The translations under genes and the position numbers were made by a program. From Thermoleophilia bacterium (GTDB lineage Bacteria; Actinomycetota; Thermoleophilia; BMS3ABIN01): a stretch of 35,326 bases of DNA. The stretch covers positions 1-35,326 of the forward strand of contig JAUSDE010000014.1 of NCBI GenBank assembly GCA_030650885.1. The letters run 5' to 3'. Positions 8,543-15,708 of the stretch are shown one piece after another. The notes beneath the pieces are model-generated. The model was given only the letters and a program-made list of their open reading frames with translations. It had not been told where the DNA came from and ran no database searches. Within the stretch, counting starts at the first letter, position 1, and each line of letters starts with the position of its first letter.

Positions 8543-10408
8543 GTGACCCCTTACAATTTTGAACACCCTGATCCTCCGATGACCGGCGATTCCTCTCCAG
8601 GCTCTCAACTGTTCATATACAGATTGCTGCACCTGGCAATCAACCAGGAGTCTCCCGACGGCAGCGTAATGCCCTCGTCTTATCTGGCAGCCAAGAATCT
8701 CGCAAGGCAGCTGGAGATCACGGGTGCAGGGGAACTAAAGGCACTTTTTCGGGATCTGGGGCTCGGGGAACTTCAGATCGATATCACCCGCGATCGTATT
8801 TCGGTATCGATGACCGCAAAATCCCCTGCGTTCCGGGGAGCAGATGAGACTGGCGCTCCCCTCGAACTCGAGCGCGGCCTTGTTGATGGTGCACTTGAGA
8901 TAATCACCGGACTTTCGGTAGAGACGCTTGAAAACACTGGCAGGCTCAGTGATGAGGATGCCCGCTGCTTCGAAGCGGTGCGCGAAGTTATCGGCGGCCA
9001 ACAGCGTTTTATCGCCAGTCTGGCCACAAACCCTGGTGGCTTTACCGGACTCGGCACCAGCAAAACTGGCATTCTCGAGGGTTTTGCTGAAGGTAATGGG
9101 CTCGGGCAGAAAAGCCTCAAATCCTGGTTCATGGACCTGGCCATGCGTGAAGTAGCCCGGGCTCGCCGCCATGGACGCCAGCTTACAGTGATGTATGTGG
9201 ACCTGGATGATCTCGGGCAGATCAACACGGCCCATGGCAGAGCAGCTGGGGACCGGGTGATTCGTGCGGTGGGGACAGCCCTCAGCAAGAGTTGCCGATC
9301 CGAAGACTTTTTGTGGCACCAGGGAGAGGATGAGTTCGCCATCCTGCTCTCGGAGACGGATGCAGATGGCGCCAGCATTGTTGCCAGCAGACTGTCCACC
9401 GAGGTGCTATCCGCAGCTGAATATATAGATATAGCCGCCAAAGTCTCTGCCAGCATTGGTTTTTCGACATTCCCCGTAAATGCGGACAGTGTTCCCGGAC
9501 TATTCGATAGTGCCCGATCAGCTGTCTACCTGGCAAAATCCTTAGGTAAAGGAAGGGCCCAGAGGGCGAGATCCAGCACGGGCATGAATTCAGAAGATAG
9601 CGATAAGGACGTTTCTGGCCTTGATGAGGGGTTGCGGGATTCTACTGCTGGTTCTGGTTCAGGCGCCTCCCGCAGGAGCTCAGGTTTGAGTTCTGATACA
9701 GATACAAAGGAATCCAGGCCATCTGAAATCGTAGAATTGCAGGCAGCCTCCAGGAGTGCACCGGTAGCTTCAGTGATAATCGCGAGCAGCAGCCCGTTGC
9801 TGATAGCGGGAATGCGCCAGGTGCTCATCGATTCGGATAGCTTTCAGATCGTTGCTGAAATATTGGACAACCGCAAATTGTTGTCAGAAATCGCCGACCA
9901 GCGGCCCGATTTGATCTTTGCGGATCTGGAAATGTCGAGAACTGATGATTTCGCAGTTATGAAATTGCTGCGCGGGCATAACCTGCCCTGCAAATATGCG
10001 GTATTCTCCTCTGAGGTAGACCAGGACGTAATCAAGCTCGCAGCTGATTACTCTATCGATGGAGTAATCCTCCAGGAATCTGCTTCTGAAGACGTGATTG
10101 CTGCCTTGCAGGCAGTATTTCGAGGCAAGACTGTACTCCCCGTTGCTGTTGCAGATGCAATGAAGGAACTAACCAAAAACCGTCGGCTGCTTGAAGAGCT
10201 GTCGGAGCGCGAGATCGAGGTACTGCGACTGATAGCCGAAGGAAAGTCCAATTCCCAGATTTCCAATGAACTTTTTATCACGGTGAACACTGTGAGATTC
10301 CACCTTGCAAACATCTACCAGAAGTTGAGTGTTTCGAATCGCACCGAAGCCGCCAATTACTATCTTCGCCAGGATCTGGCTCCGGACGGCCAAACACGTC
10401 TGTTATAG
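8543..10408 (+). CDS. GGDEF - pseudo-receiver - LuxR-HTH fusion regulator
   Basis: A 621-residue cytoplasmic protein joining a diguanylate-cyclase-like domain to a DNA-binding response-regulator half. Residues about 20-150 are an N-terminal region of unclear family, perhaps a V4R-like sensor. Residues about 190-340 are GGDEF-like: metal-site Asp220, inhibitory-site motif RSED (252-255), and signature GEDEF (261-265) in place of GGDEF. The FKxxND/GH region is altered (LGQINTAHGR). A Ser/Gly-rich linker (345-405) follows. Residues 409-525 are a NarL-type receiver that keeps the phospho-acceptor position Asp461 but has Ser415-Ser416 instead of the acidic pair and Gln511 in place of the conserved Lys. 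Residues 553-610 are a LuxR/GerE HTH. Cyclase activity is doubtful and phosphorylation unlikely, so it may act as a c-di-GMP- or GTP-responsive transcription factor. The GTG 8543 start is weakly supported; ATG 8579 is possible. Confidence 0.88.
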   Translation: MTPYNFEHPDPPMTGDSSPGSQLFIYRLLHLAINQESPDGSVMPSSYLAAKNLARQLEITGAGELKALFRDLGLGELQIDITRDRISVSMTAKSPAFRGADETGAPLELERGLVDGALEIITGLSVETLENTGRLSDEDARCFEAVREVIGGQQRFIASLATNPGGFTGLGTSKTGILEGFAEGNGLGQKSLKSWFMDLAMREVARARRHGRQLTVMYVDLDDLGQINTAHGRAAGDRVIRAVGTALSKSCRSEDFLWHQGEDEFAILLSETDADGASIVASRLSTEVLSAAEYIDIAAKVSASIGFSTFPVNADSVPGLFDSARSAVYLAKSLGKGRAQRARSSTGMNSEDSDKDVSGLDEGLRDSTAGSGSGASRRSSGLSSDTDTKESRPSEIVELQAASRSAPVASVIIASSSPLLIAGMRQVLIDSDSFQIVAEILDNRKLLSEIADQRPDLIFADLEMSRTDDFAVMKLLRGHNLPCKYAVFSSEVDQDVIKLAADYSIDGVILQESASEDVIAALQAVFRGKTVLPVAVADAMKELTKNRRLLEELSEREIEVLRLIAEGKSNSQISNELFITVNTVRFHLANIYQKLSVSNRTEAANYYLRQDLAPDGQTRLL

Positions 10409-10420
10409 CGGGTTCCGAGC

Positions 10421-10642
10421 TTATTGATTTTCCGGAAGCTGGGTTTCGAAGTTAATTGTCGCCTGACTTGCCGTAAATCTTCTGCTTTTACTTAGCTCAT
10501 TCGCGCGCTCGATTTTCGCTTCCGGTTTGTATGTATGAAGTAGACATTGAGACTCTGTAATTTCCCTTCTTCCCGATCTCCTGCAGCAAAGCGCCTGCAA
10601 TTGATCGGAATAGTCGTTCACCTTTGCATTCCTATCTCTCAT
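10421..10642 (-). CDS. Doubtful small ORF, basic, unknown
   Basis: A 73-codon frame with ATG at 10642 preceded by AAAGGA at about 9 bases. The product is hydrophilic and basic with a CCRR segment near residue 19, no signal peptide and no recognisable motif. It fills otherwise empty sequence between the GGDEF-LuxR gene and the small ORF at 10871 and does not overlap another gene. I cannot tell a real gene from a chance frame. Confidence 0.22.
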   Translation of the reverse strand: MRDRNAKVNDYSDQLQALCCRRSGRREITESQCLLHTYKPEAKIERANELSKSRRFTASQATINFETQLPENQ

Positions 10643-10723
10643 TCAAACCGTCCTTTACCCCATCCCTTGACTATCACTTCATACGTACCAAACTAATTCA
10701 CCCCGATTTAGAATCTTTGCATA

Positions 10724-10757
10724 CGTCCCATCAGGACCACTCGGATTTGATGGGACG
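10724..10757. promoter_or_regulatory. 10-bp perfect inverted repeat (operator or RNA hairpin)
   Basis: CGTCCCATCA at 10724-10733 and TGATGGGACG at 10748-10757 are perfect inverted repeats around a 14-base loop, with no T-run afterwards. It could be a regulator-binding site for the small transcription unit that follows or the first hairpin of its leader. Confidence 0.5.
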
Positions 10758-10759
10758 AT

Positions 10760-10834
10760 CCGCTCCAGATCGGGGGAAGAGCGGAAAAAACGGAGGCTGA
10801 GGGCACCCAAGCCCTTTATCAGCCACGTTTTCCG
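10760..10834 (+). promoter_or_regulatory. Structured 5' leader upstream of the 26-codon ORF
   Basis: A first hairpin pairs CCGCTC (10760-10765) with GAGCGG (10779-10784). A larger one pairs GGCTGAGGGC (10795-10804) with GCCC (10811-10814) and TCAGCC (10819-10824) around loop ACCCAA, with a TTTA bulge. Its base can extend through CGGAAAA..CG (from 10782) with CGTTTTCCG (10826-10834). That extension competes with the first hairpin for bases 10782-10784, so two alternative folds exist, as expected for a switch or attenuator. I compared it with c-di-GMP (GEMM), cobalamin, TPP, SAM and guanidine riboswitch consensus from memory and found no match. Confidence 0.45.
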
Positions 10835-10870
10835 GGGTTAAAGCTGGGCAACTGGTAGGAGGTGAGCACC

Positions 10871-10951
10871 ATGAGAGCAAAGCTTTTTGGAGCCATGACC
10901 GCATTGGTGATGTTGCTGGCAGCAGGTGGAGGTAGGTGGTGGTGGAGGTAG
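10871..10951 (+). CDS. 26-residue hydrophobic peptide with Gly3/Trp3 tail
   Basis: A very short gene with an excellent ribosome-binding site: TAGGAGGTGAGCACC directly precedes ATG 10871. The product starts MRAKLFGAMTALVMLLAA, a signal-peptide or membrane-helix pattern, and ends GGGRWWWR. The repetitive codons for the tail form a G-rich run. A terminator overlaps the stop codon and a structured leader precedes the gene, so the unit looks like an independent small transcript. Possibilities are a membrane-active small peptide (type I toxin-like), a regulatory leader peptide, or the remnant of a longer exported protein. No homologue is known to me. Translation signals are strong; function is unknown. 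Confidence 0.5.
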   Translation: MRAKLFGAMTALVMLLAAGGGRWWWR

Positions 10952-10970
10952 TCACCTTCATTTATTTTTT
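10944..10970 (+). terminator. Short intrinsic terminator overlapping the small ORF's stop
   Basis: GGAGGT (10944-10949) can pair with ACCTTC (10954-10959), one G:T pair, around loop AGTC. It is followed by ATTTATTTTTT (10960-10970). The stem is short but the T-rich tail is good. Confidence 0.45.
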
Positions 10971-10999
10971 ATAATAACCTTCCAGTCGATGGTTAGGGT

Positions 11000-11008
11000 T
11001 GCTATAAT
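11000..11008 (+). promoter_or_regulatory. Extended -10 promoter of the HD-GYP gene
   Basis: TGCTATAAT at 11000-11008 is a perfect extended -10 element, identical to that of the initiator tRNA. A weak -35 (TTCCAG) lies 17 bases upstream of the hexamer. Transcription would begin near 11015, giving a leader of about 70 bases before ATG 11087. Confidence 0.65.
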
Positions 11009-11086
11009 GCGACCACTTGGCCGCGCGGGCTGTCCATGTGTGTAGGGTGCGGCGTCGCTTTCATCGACTACTTGGGGAGGGTACCG

Positions 11087-12490
11087 ATGGCAGACAGAGA
11101 TCAAGCCAGGCAAAAAGCTCTGGTTGTGCTGACTGCTGTATTAAGCCTCTCGGCTGGTGCCATCTTCTATTATCTTTCCTCGAGATCTTCTTGGTCTAAT
11201 GAAGTAATTTCCCAAACTATTCTTTTGACCATAATTGCCTGGATTGCAGAAGTTCAAGCAGTACAATTCTCAAACCGCGTCCAAGTTAGTAGTGCTAATC
11301 TCCCCGTCCTTCTAGGAATATTTTTTCTCGGTCCTGCGCAAGCTGCCTTAATCGCATGTTTGAGTATATTAGCTGTAAGTCGTGGAAAAGATTACTTACG
11401 AATAATTTTCATAGTTGCTTCGAGTGCTGTTTCAGTGATGACGGTCGGAGCACTTTTTGAATATCTAAGCAGCATTCTTGGTTTCGGAGTGCCGGCTTCA
11501 TTTATTTCCGTTGGCTTTGTCGTCGCTGGCGTTCTCGTTGGCATTATTTGGGAAATAGCAGATTTTTCGTTTACATCCATTGGGATCGCGCTTAGATACA
11601 AGCAAAAGATTATTTCCCTATGGAAAAATAATTTTTTCCCCGCGCTGCCCTCTCAATTAATGATCCTGGGCGTAGGCATAGTTATCGCAGCCGTTTATAT
11701 AAGCGCCGGGATTGCAGCGGCATCCCTGTTCTTCGTGCCAATATTTGCAAGTCAGCACGTATACAAATTACTTGTGCAACAAAAAGAACTACTGGCTGAG
11801 CAGACCAATTTATCTGAAGACCTGATGGATATGAACATTGGCTTGGCGGGAGCCATGATAATGCTGTTGGATAGTAAAGATCATTACACTGCTAGCCATT
11901 CTGCCGGAGTTGCTATGTACTGTCGTGATATGGCCAGAATGATGGGCATGTCCGAGGATGAGCAGCGAATTGCTCATATGGCCGGTCTACTCCATGACCT
12001 GGGAAAAGTCGGTACTCCCGATGCTATTCTTAAGAAGGATGGTGAACTAACAGCGAGAGAATGGGAGCAGATCAAAGAACATCCCACTACAGCAGCAGAG
12101 GTGCTTTCTCAGCTGGCAACACATACAGAAATCGCTGATATAATCCGTCACCACCAGGAGCATTTCGACGGCTCAGGCTATCCTTATGGTATAAGTGGTG
12201 AAGAAATCCCAGAAATGAGTCGGATGCTTTCCGTGGCCGATACATACCATGCCTTGACCTCAGATAGGCCATATCGAGCCGCAAAGAGCCCCTTTGAGGC
12301 ACTAATAATCCTTAGAAAAGTTGCTGGTACACAACTTGATCCCAAGTACGTTGAAGTGATGGCTCAAGTACTAAAGAACGAGGACCTGAGTTACAGGGAG
12401 GGAAGCAAGGCCGACTTTCTCAGTGAATTCCGAAAAGGCCGGCCCGGCCTTAAGTTGGACGATCTCCGCACAACTGCGGATGAAGCCTAA
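11087..12490 (+). CDS. Membrane-bound HD-GYP c-di-GMP phosphodiesterase
   Basis: Predicted to hydrolyse cyclic di-GMP. Residues about 10-225 form six to seven hydrophobic helices, a membrane sensor module of unknown ligand. A linker near 230-265 leads to the HD-GYP domain: LLHDLGKVG with metal ligands His303-Asp304, then HHQEHFDGSGYP (355-366), the canonical HHExxDGxGYP with Gln for Glu at the third position, then SVADTYHALTSDRPYR. I use ATG 11087, preceded by GGGGAGG at about 6 bases, rather than an in-frame GTG at 11036 that would add a cysteine-containing segment without a good ribosome site. An extended -10 promoter lies 80 bases upstream. Together with the GGDEF protein just upstream it suggests local c-di-GMP control. 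The gene looks more AT-rich than its left neighbour. Confidence 0.92.
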   Translation: MADRDQARQKALVVLTAVLSLSAGAIFYYLSSRSSWSNEVISQTILLTIIAWIAEVQAVQFSNRVQVSSANLPVLLGIFFLGPAQAALIACLSILAVSRGKDYLRIIFIVASSAVSVMTVGALFEYLSSILGFGVPASFISVGFVVAGVLVGIIWEIADFSFTSIGIALRYKQKIISLWKNNFFPALPSQLMILGVGIVIAAVYISAGIAAASLFFVPIFASQHVYKLLVQQKELLAEQTNLSEDLMDMNIGLAGAMIMLLDSKDHYTASHSAGVAMYCRDMARMMGMSEDEQRIAHMAGLLHDLGKVGTPDAILKKDGELTAREWEQIKEHPTTAAEVLSQLATHTEIADIIRHHQEHFDGSGYPYGISGEEIPEMSRMLSVADTYHALTSDRPYRAAKSPFEALIILRKVAGTQLDPKYVEVMAQVLKNEDLSYREGSKADFLSEFRKGRPGLKLDDLRTTADEA

Positions 12491-12769
12491 GATACACCCC
12501 GGTTGATCTACTCTCTCCCACTCATCATCTCACTTCCGCTGTTTGGTAGTTCCCCACTCTCACCGTTCCCCACTGCAGAAGCGTAGATCAACCTCCCCGA
12601 GAATTGAAAACCGCTGGGCGAAGTTTCCAATCGTTCTCAAGACCCACTACCCTATCGTATCTTTTGTCCTTCTTGCTCCTCCCTCGTTATCCAACGCTAC
12701 CGTGGACAACATCAACATCATGACTCTAGCAGGCATTATCTTTCATGTAATCATCCTTTGGATGTATTT
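12491..12769. repeat. Intergenic region with an 11-bp inverted repeat
   Basis: GGTTGATCTAC at 12501-12511 and GTAGATCAACC at 12583-12593 are perfect inverted repeats 71 bases apart, starting 10 bases after the HD-GYP stop. The region lies between convergent genes. No T-run follows the right arm, so it is not a standard terminator. The plus-strand frame at 12543-12773 looks like chance. Confidence 0.4.
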
Positions 12770-15604
12770 TTAATCAAGAAAAGTTGTATCTTTTTCAGCT
12801 TGTTTTTGAAAATATAAGGCTGCATCGAGGCGGTTCGTAAAACCCATCTTCCTGAAAATTTTTACTACGTGAGTTTTCACTGTTCGCTCTGAGATATAGA
12901 GCATTTGTGCAATTTGGTTATTTGTTAATCCAAGTGAAAGCTTTTCAAGGACTTCAACTTCCCTCATTGTTAGCAGATCTGAAGGACTCTTTAAATTCTT
13001 GCGAAGTTTATACAGGGATTTTCTCACAATTTCTTGTACACTAACTTCGCTGTCATGTCGCATTCTCCTCAAAAGGGCGAGCGCACCGGTCGAACCTATT
13101 CCGCATAACAATTTCGCAATTTTTTCTCTAATTATTTTGTCATCATGTTTTAGTAACGGTTCGATTGAATCCAGCGACCCTTGACCAATTTGCTCGAGAA
13201 TCCAAAAGACATAATCACTCTTTATACCAATTTCCAGGGCAGCCGTAAAAAGGGGTAAGGAAATTCTGCCTTCTTGAATAATGTAATGGTTATGCTGAAA
13301 TTTATCAGCACGTTGTAAAGCTCTAGTTAGATAATATTTCATCTTAAGTTCGTCACTATTCGTGTAACTAGCCCAGGCTCGACTAAAGTCAATTTGAGTA
13401 TTTACATAATTAAGGCCGTATTTTTTTGCGTAGCATTTAGCTGTATTGAAATATTCTTCCGCCTCATCAAATTTATATAGACGTAAAAGATCGGCTGCTA
13501 TATTCGCATTACTCATTGCGACTTCATAAAGTTCATCTGTCAATAAAGCTTCCGACAAGCTGCTCTTATGGAATTTTAATGCTTCACTGGGGTTACCTTG
13601 CCGTCTTGATAAAGTCCCCAGGTGGCAGAGAGAGTCGGCAGTAACATCACTTCGTTTCTGATCAATCCTCAGGGAAACCTCAAGTGCCTCTTCCAATAGT
13701 TGCTTCCCCTTTTTTGCCTCTCCATTGGCGATATGAATGCATCCCAATGTATCTAGAATGGAGGGCAACAATTTGAGTTCATGTCGTTTCTTGATGCCAT
13801 CTTCACAAAGCAAGGCTAATCGTAAAGCTTCATCATATTTACCAAGCATCATCAGACAAGATGCTAAATTGTTTTCGTAGAAATACTGTTGGCTATTTGA
13901 TAACCCATCCCTCGAGCAATACTTAGATAGCGATTTGTATGCAATTTGAAAAATTCCCTGACGCATATTCTGCATTTCCGCTATATTTGTAAAACAAGTT
14001 TTTTGGATACTGTCATCTTCACAAAGAACTGAGTTTGCCATATCGCAACATAATTGAATGCCGTGTTGGTCAAAACTAATCCAATAACTAATAGCTAATT
14101 GAGAAATTACCTCTAGCCTTAGTTCTGGCGATAAGCATCGCAATAAATGGTCCTTTAGTATTTCTATAGCTTCATGTTTATTTCCCAATTCGTTGAGGCA
14201 TTCGCACTCTGCAATTAGTGACTTTGATAGCATCACAAGATTACTTGGGTTCAGAAGTTTTTTGACTTTTTTTAAATCGTTCAGCGCCTTACGAAACTTC
14301 CCAGCTGACATCAGGATCATGGCCTTCTGGATCTGCAAGGTGGGGGTAATGAATATCTCCGGCAGGGAATCGATCCATTTTTCCAGTGTTGCGTACTCTG
14401 CGGAGTTGAGCATTTGATCGCCTGCTTTTTCGATCAGTGCTGCAGCATCGGAGTATTTTTCAGCCGATAGATATTGTTCGATGGCTTTCCATTCCTTCCC
14501 CGCATCCACAAATGCTTTCGCATAATCGTTCCTGATGCGGTTTATGTCCTCCTGTTCATTCTGTTGAAGCAACCGTGAATTAAGGAAGTCACGAAAAAGT
14601 GGGTGATACCGATACATAGCCGCTTCGTCGAGCCTGTTAGTGAAAAGGTTGCGTTGTTCCGCCTCCGCCAGCAATTTTCCTGTACCTGCTAATCCCAGAG
14701 CCTTTTCGCATATAGTCGGATCCACGGGGTCGATCAACGCTGACTTTATCAAAAGCTCCTGCATTTCGACCGGCTGGTTGTTGAGAACTTCCTCTGCAAG
14801 ATATTCATATACATTTTGCTGCATGCGGCTTTGAGAGAATAGATCAGGCATATCGCTACCAGACCTGAGATAGTTCTCAGTCAGCACCAGCCCAGCCGCC
14901 CATCCCTCCGTGCTTCTATGCACTTTGTTCAGAACCGCCGGAGAAGCCTGGATTTCCCAGATATCAGTCAGGCTGGATAATTCGTCCAGGGAAAATTGAA
15001 GGTCCTCATCATTCACGTCCAAGATCAAGCCCTGAGTACGCAAACGGCCAAGGCTGAGTTCAGGGTAATTACGAGTGGCGATGACTAGCTGGGAATTTTC
15101 TGAAAGATTCCGTACCAGATACTCAGCAATGCGAGACCCATGATCAAATTCGTCAAATAGATGAAAATCATCAAAACAAAGCATGAGTGGAGAATCGCCG
15201 TTTTCACGAAGTTCATCGATCAGTACGGCCAGAACGCTCTCAATCTCTACTGAAAATTCAGTGACATCGCCCAGACGCGAGCGGGCTCGGGCTCTTTCGA
15301 ATCCACACGCGTGAGTTATTCCGGCGATAAGGTGCCGCAGGAACACGGCAGGGTCGCGATCCAGATCGTCTACTTGATACCAGACACTGAAACCGGTGAA
15401 TTCCCGGAGCATCTGCGCCATCAGAGTCGTCTTGCCAAAACCCGGGCCTGCGCAGATACTTATTAAGCGCGGAGCGCCGTTTGATCCCGGCCACATTAAG
15501 AGTCGCGGTCGTTCCAGAACCTGGCGCAATCTTGGCGGCCTTAGTTTACCTTCAAGAATATATTTCGAATTTTTGTCCGGCCCTACGACTTCCCGCGGCT
15601 GCAC
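12770..15604 (-). CDS. MalT-like (LAL) ATP-dependent LuxR-family transcription regulator
   Basis: A 944-residue STAND-class regulator. Residues 53-60 (GPGFGKTT) are Walker A and 140-146 (LMLCFDD) Walker B, followed by the NTPase-to-WHD region with TRNYPELSLGRLRTQGL and EGWAAGLVL typical of MalT proteins. Residues about 360-800 are helical repeats of TPR type that usually sense a ligand. Residues about 825-875 look like HEAT repeats (KIIREKIAKLLCGIGSTGAL). Residues about 878-940 are the LuxR HTH (LTMREVEVLEKLSLGLTNNQ). ATP and inducer binding are expected to drive oligomerisation on DNA. Start GTG 15604 follows an in-frame stop closely and has GAGGG nearby. The gene is visibly AT-rich compared with its paralogue upstream, suggesting a different history. 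Its target is unknown. Confidence 0.92.
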   Translation of the reverse strand: MQPREVVGPDKNSKYILEGKLRPPRLRQVLERPRLLMWPGSNGAPRLISICAGPGFGKTTLMAQMLREFTGFSVWYQVDDLDRDPAVFLRHLIAGITHACGFERARARSRLGDVTEFSVEIESVLAVLIDELRENGDSPLMLCFDDFHLFDEFDHGSRIAEYLVRNLSENSQLVIATRNYPELSLGRLRTQGLILDVNDEDLQFSLDELSSLTDIWEIQASPAVLNKVHRSTEGWAAGLVLTENYLRSGSDMPDLFSQSRMQQNVYEYLAEEVLNNQPVEMQELLIKSALIDPVDPTICEKALGLAGTGKLLAEAEQRNLFTNRLDEAAMYRYHPLFRDFLNSRLLQQNEQEDINRIRNDYAKAFVDAGKEWKAIEQYLSAEKYSDAAALIEKAGDQMLNSAEYATLEKWIDSLPEIFITPTLQIQKAMILMSAGKFRKALNDLKKVKKLLNPSNLVMLSKSLIAECECLNELGNKHEAIEILKDHLLRCLSPELRLEVISQLAISYWISFDQHGIQLCCDMANSVLCEDDSIQKTCFTNIAEMQNMRQGIFQIAYKSLSKYCSRDGLSNSQQYFYENNLASCLMMLGKYDEALRLALLCEDGIKKRHELKLLPSILDTLGCIHIANGEAKKGKQLLEEALEVSLRIDQKRSDVTADSLCHLGTLSRRQGNPSEALKFHKSSLSEALLTDELYEVAMSNANIAADLLRLYKFDEAEEYFNTAKCYAKKYGLNYVNTQIDFSRAWASYTNSDELKMKYYLTRALQRADKFQHNHYIIQEGRISLPLFTAALEIGIKSDYVFWILEQIGQGSLDSIEPLLKHDDKIIREKIAKLLCGIGSTGALALLRRMRHDSEVSVQEIVRKSLYKLRKNLKSPSDLLTMREVEVLEKLSLGLTNNQIAQMLYISERTVKTHVVKIFRKMGFTNRLDAALYFQKQAEKDTTFLD

Positions 15605-15708
15605 TTTCCCTCATTTCCCCACCCCGTGTTTTATGCACTCTGACCTAACAAGAACGCCAATTCAGGGCATAAATGTTCGATCACAGCATGTGAATATGTC
15701 ACTCAAAT

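Noticed and set aside
10760-10870. c-di-GMP (GEMM) riboswitch upstream of the small ORF
   Set aside because: Attractive because of the neighbouring c-di-GMP genes, but the conserved GCAAACC and GACGCAAAGC elements are missing.
12543-12773. Plus-strand 76-codon frame with hydrophobic end
   Set aside because: No ribosome site, starts between the arms of the inverted repeat and runs through its right arm, mixed composition; looks like chance.
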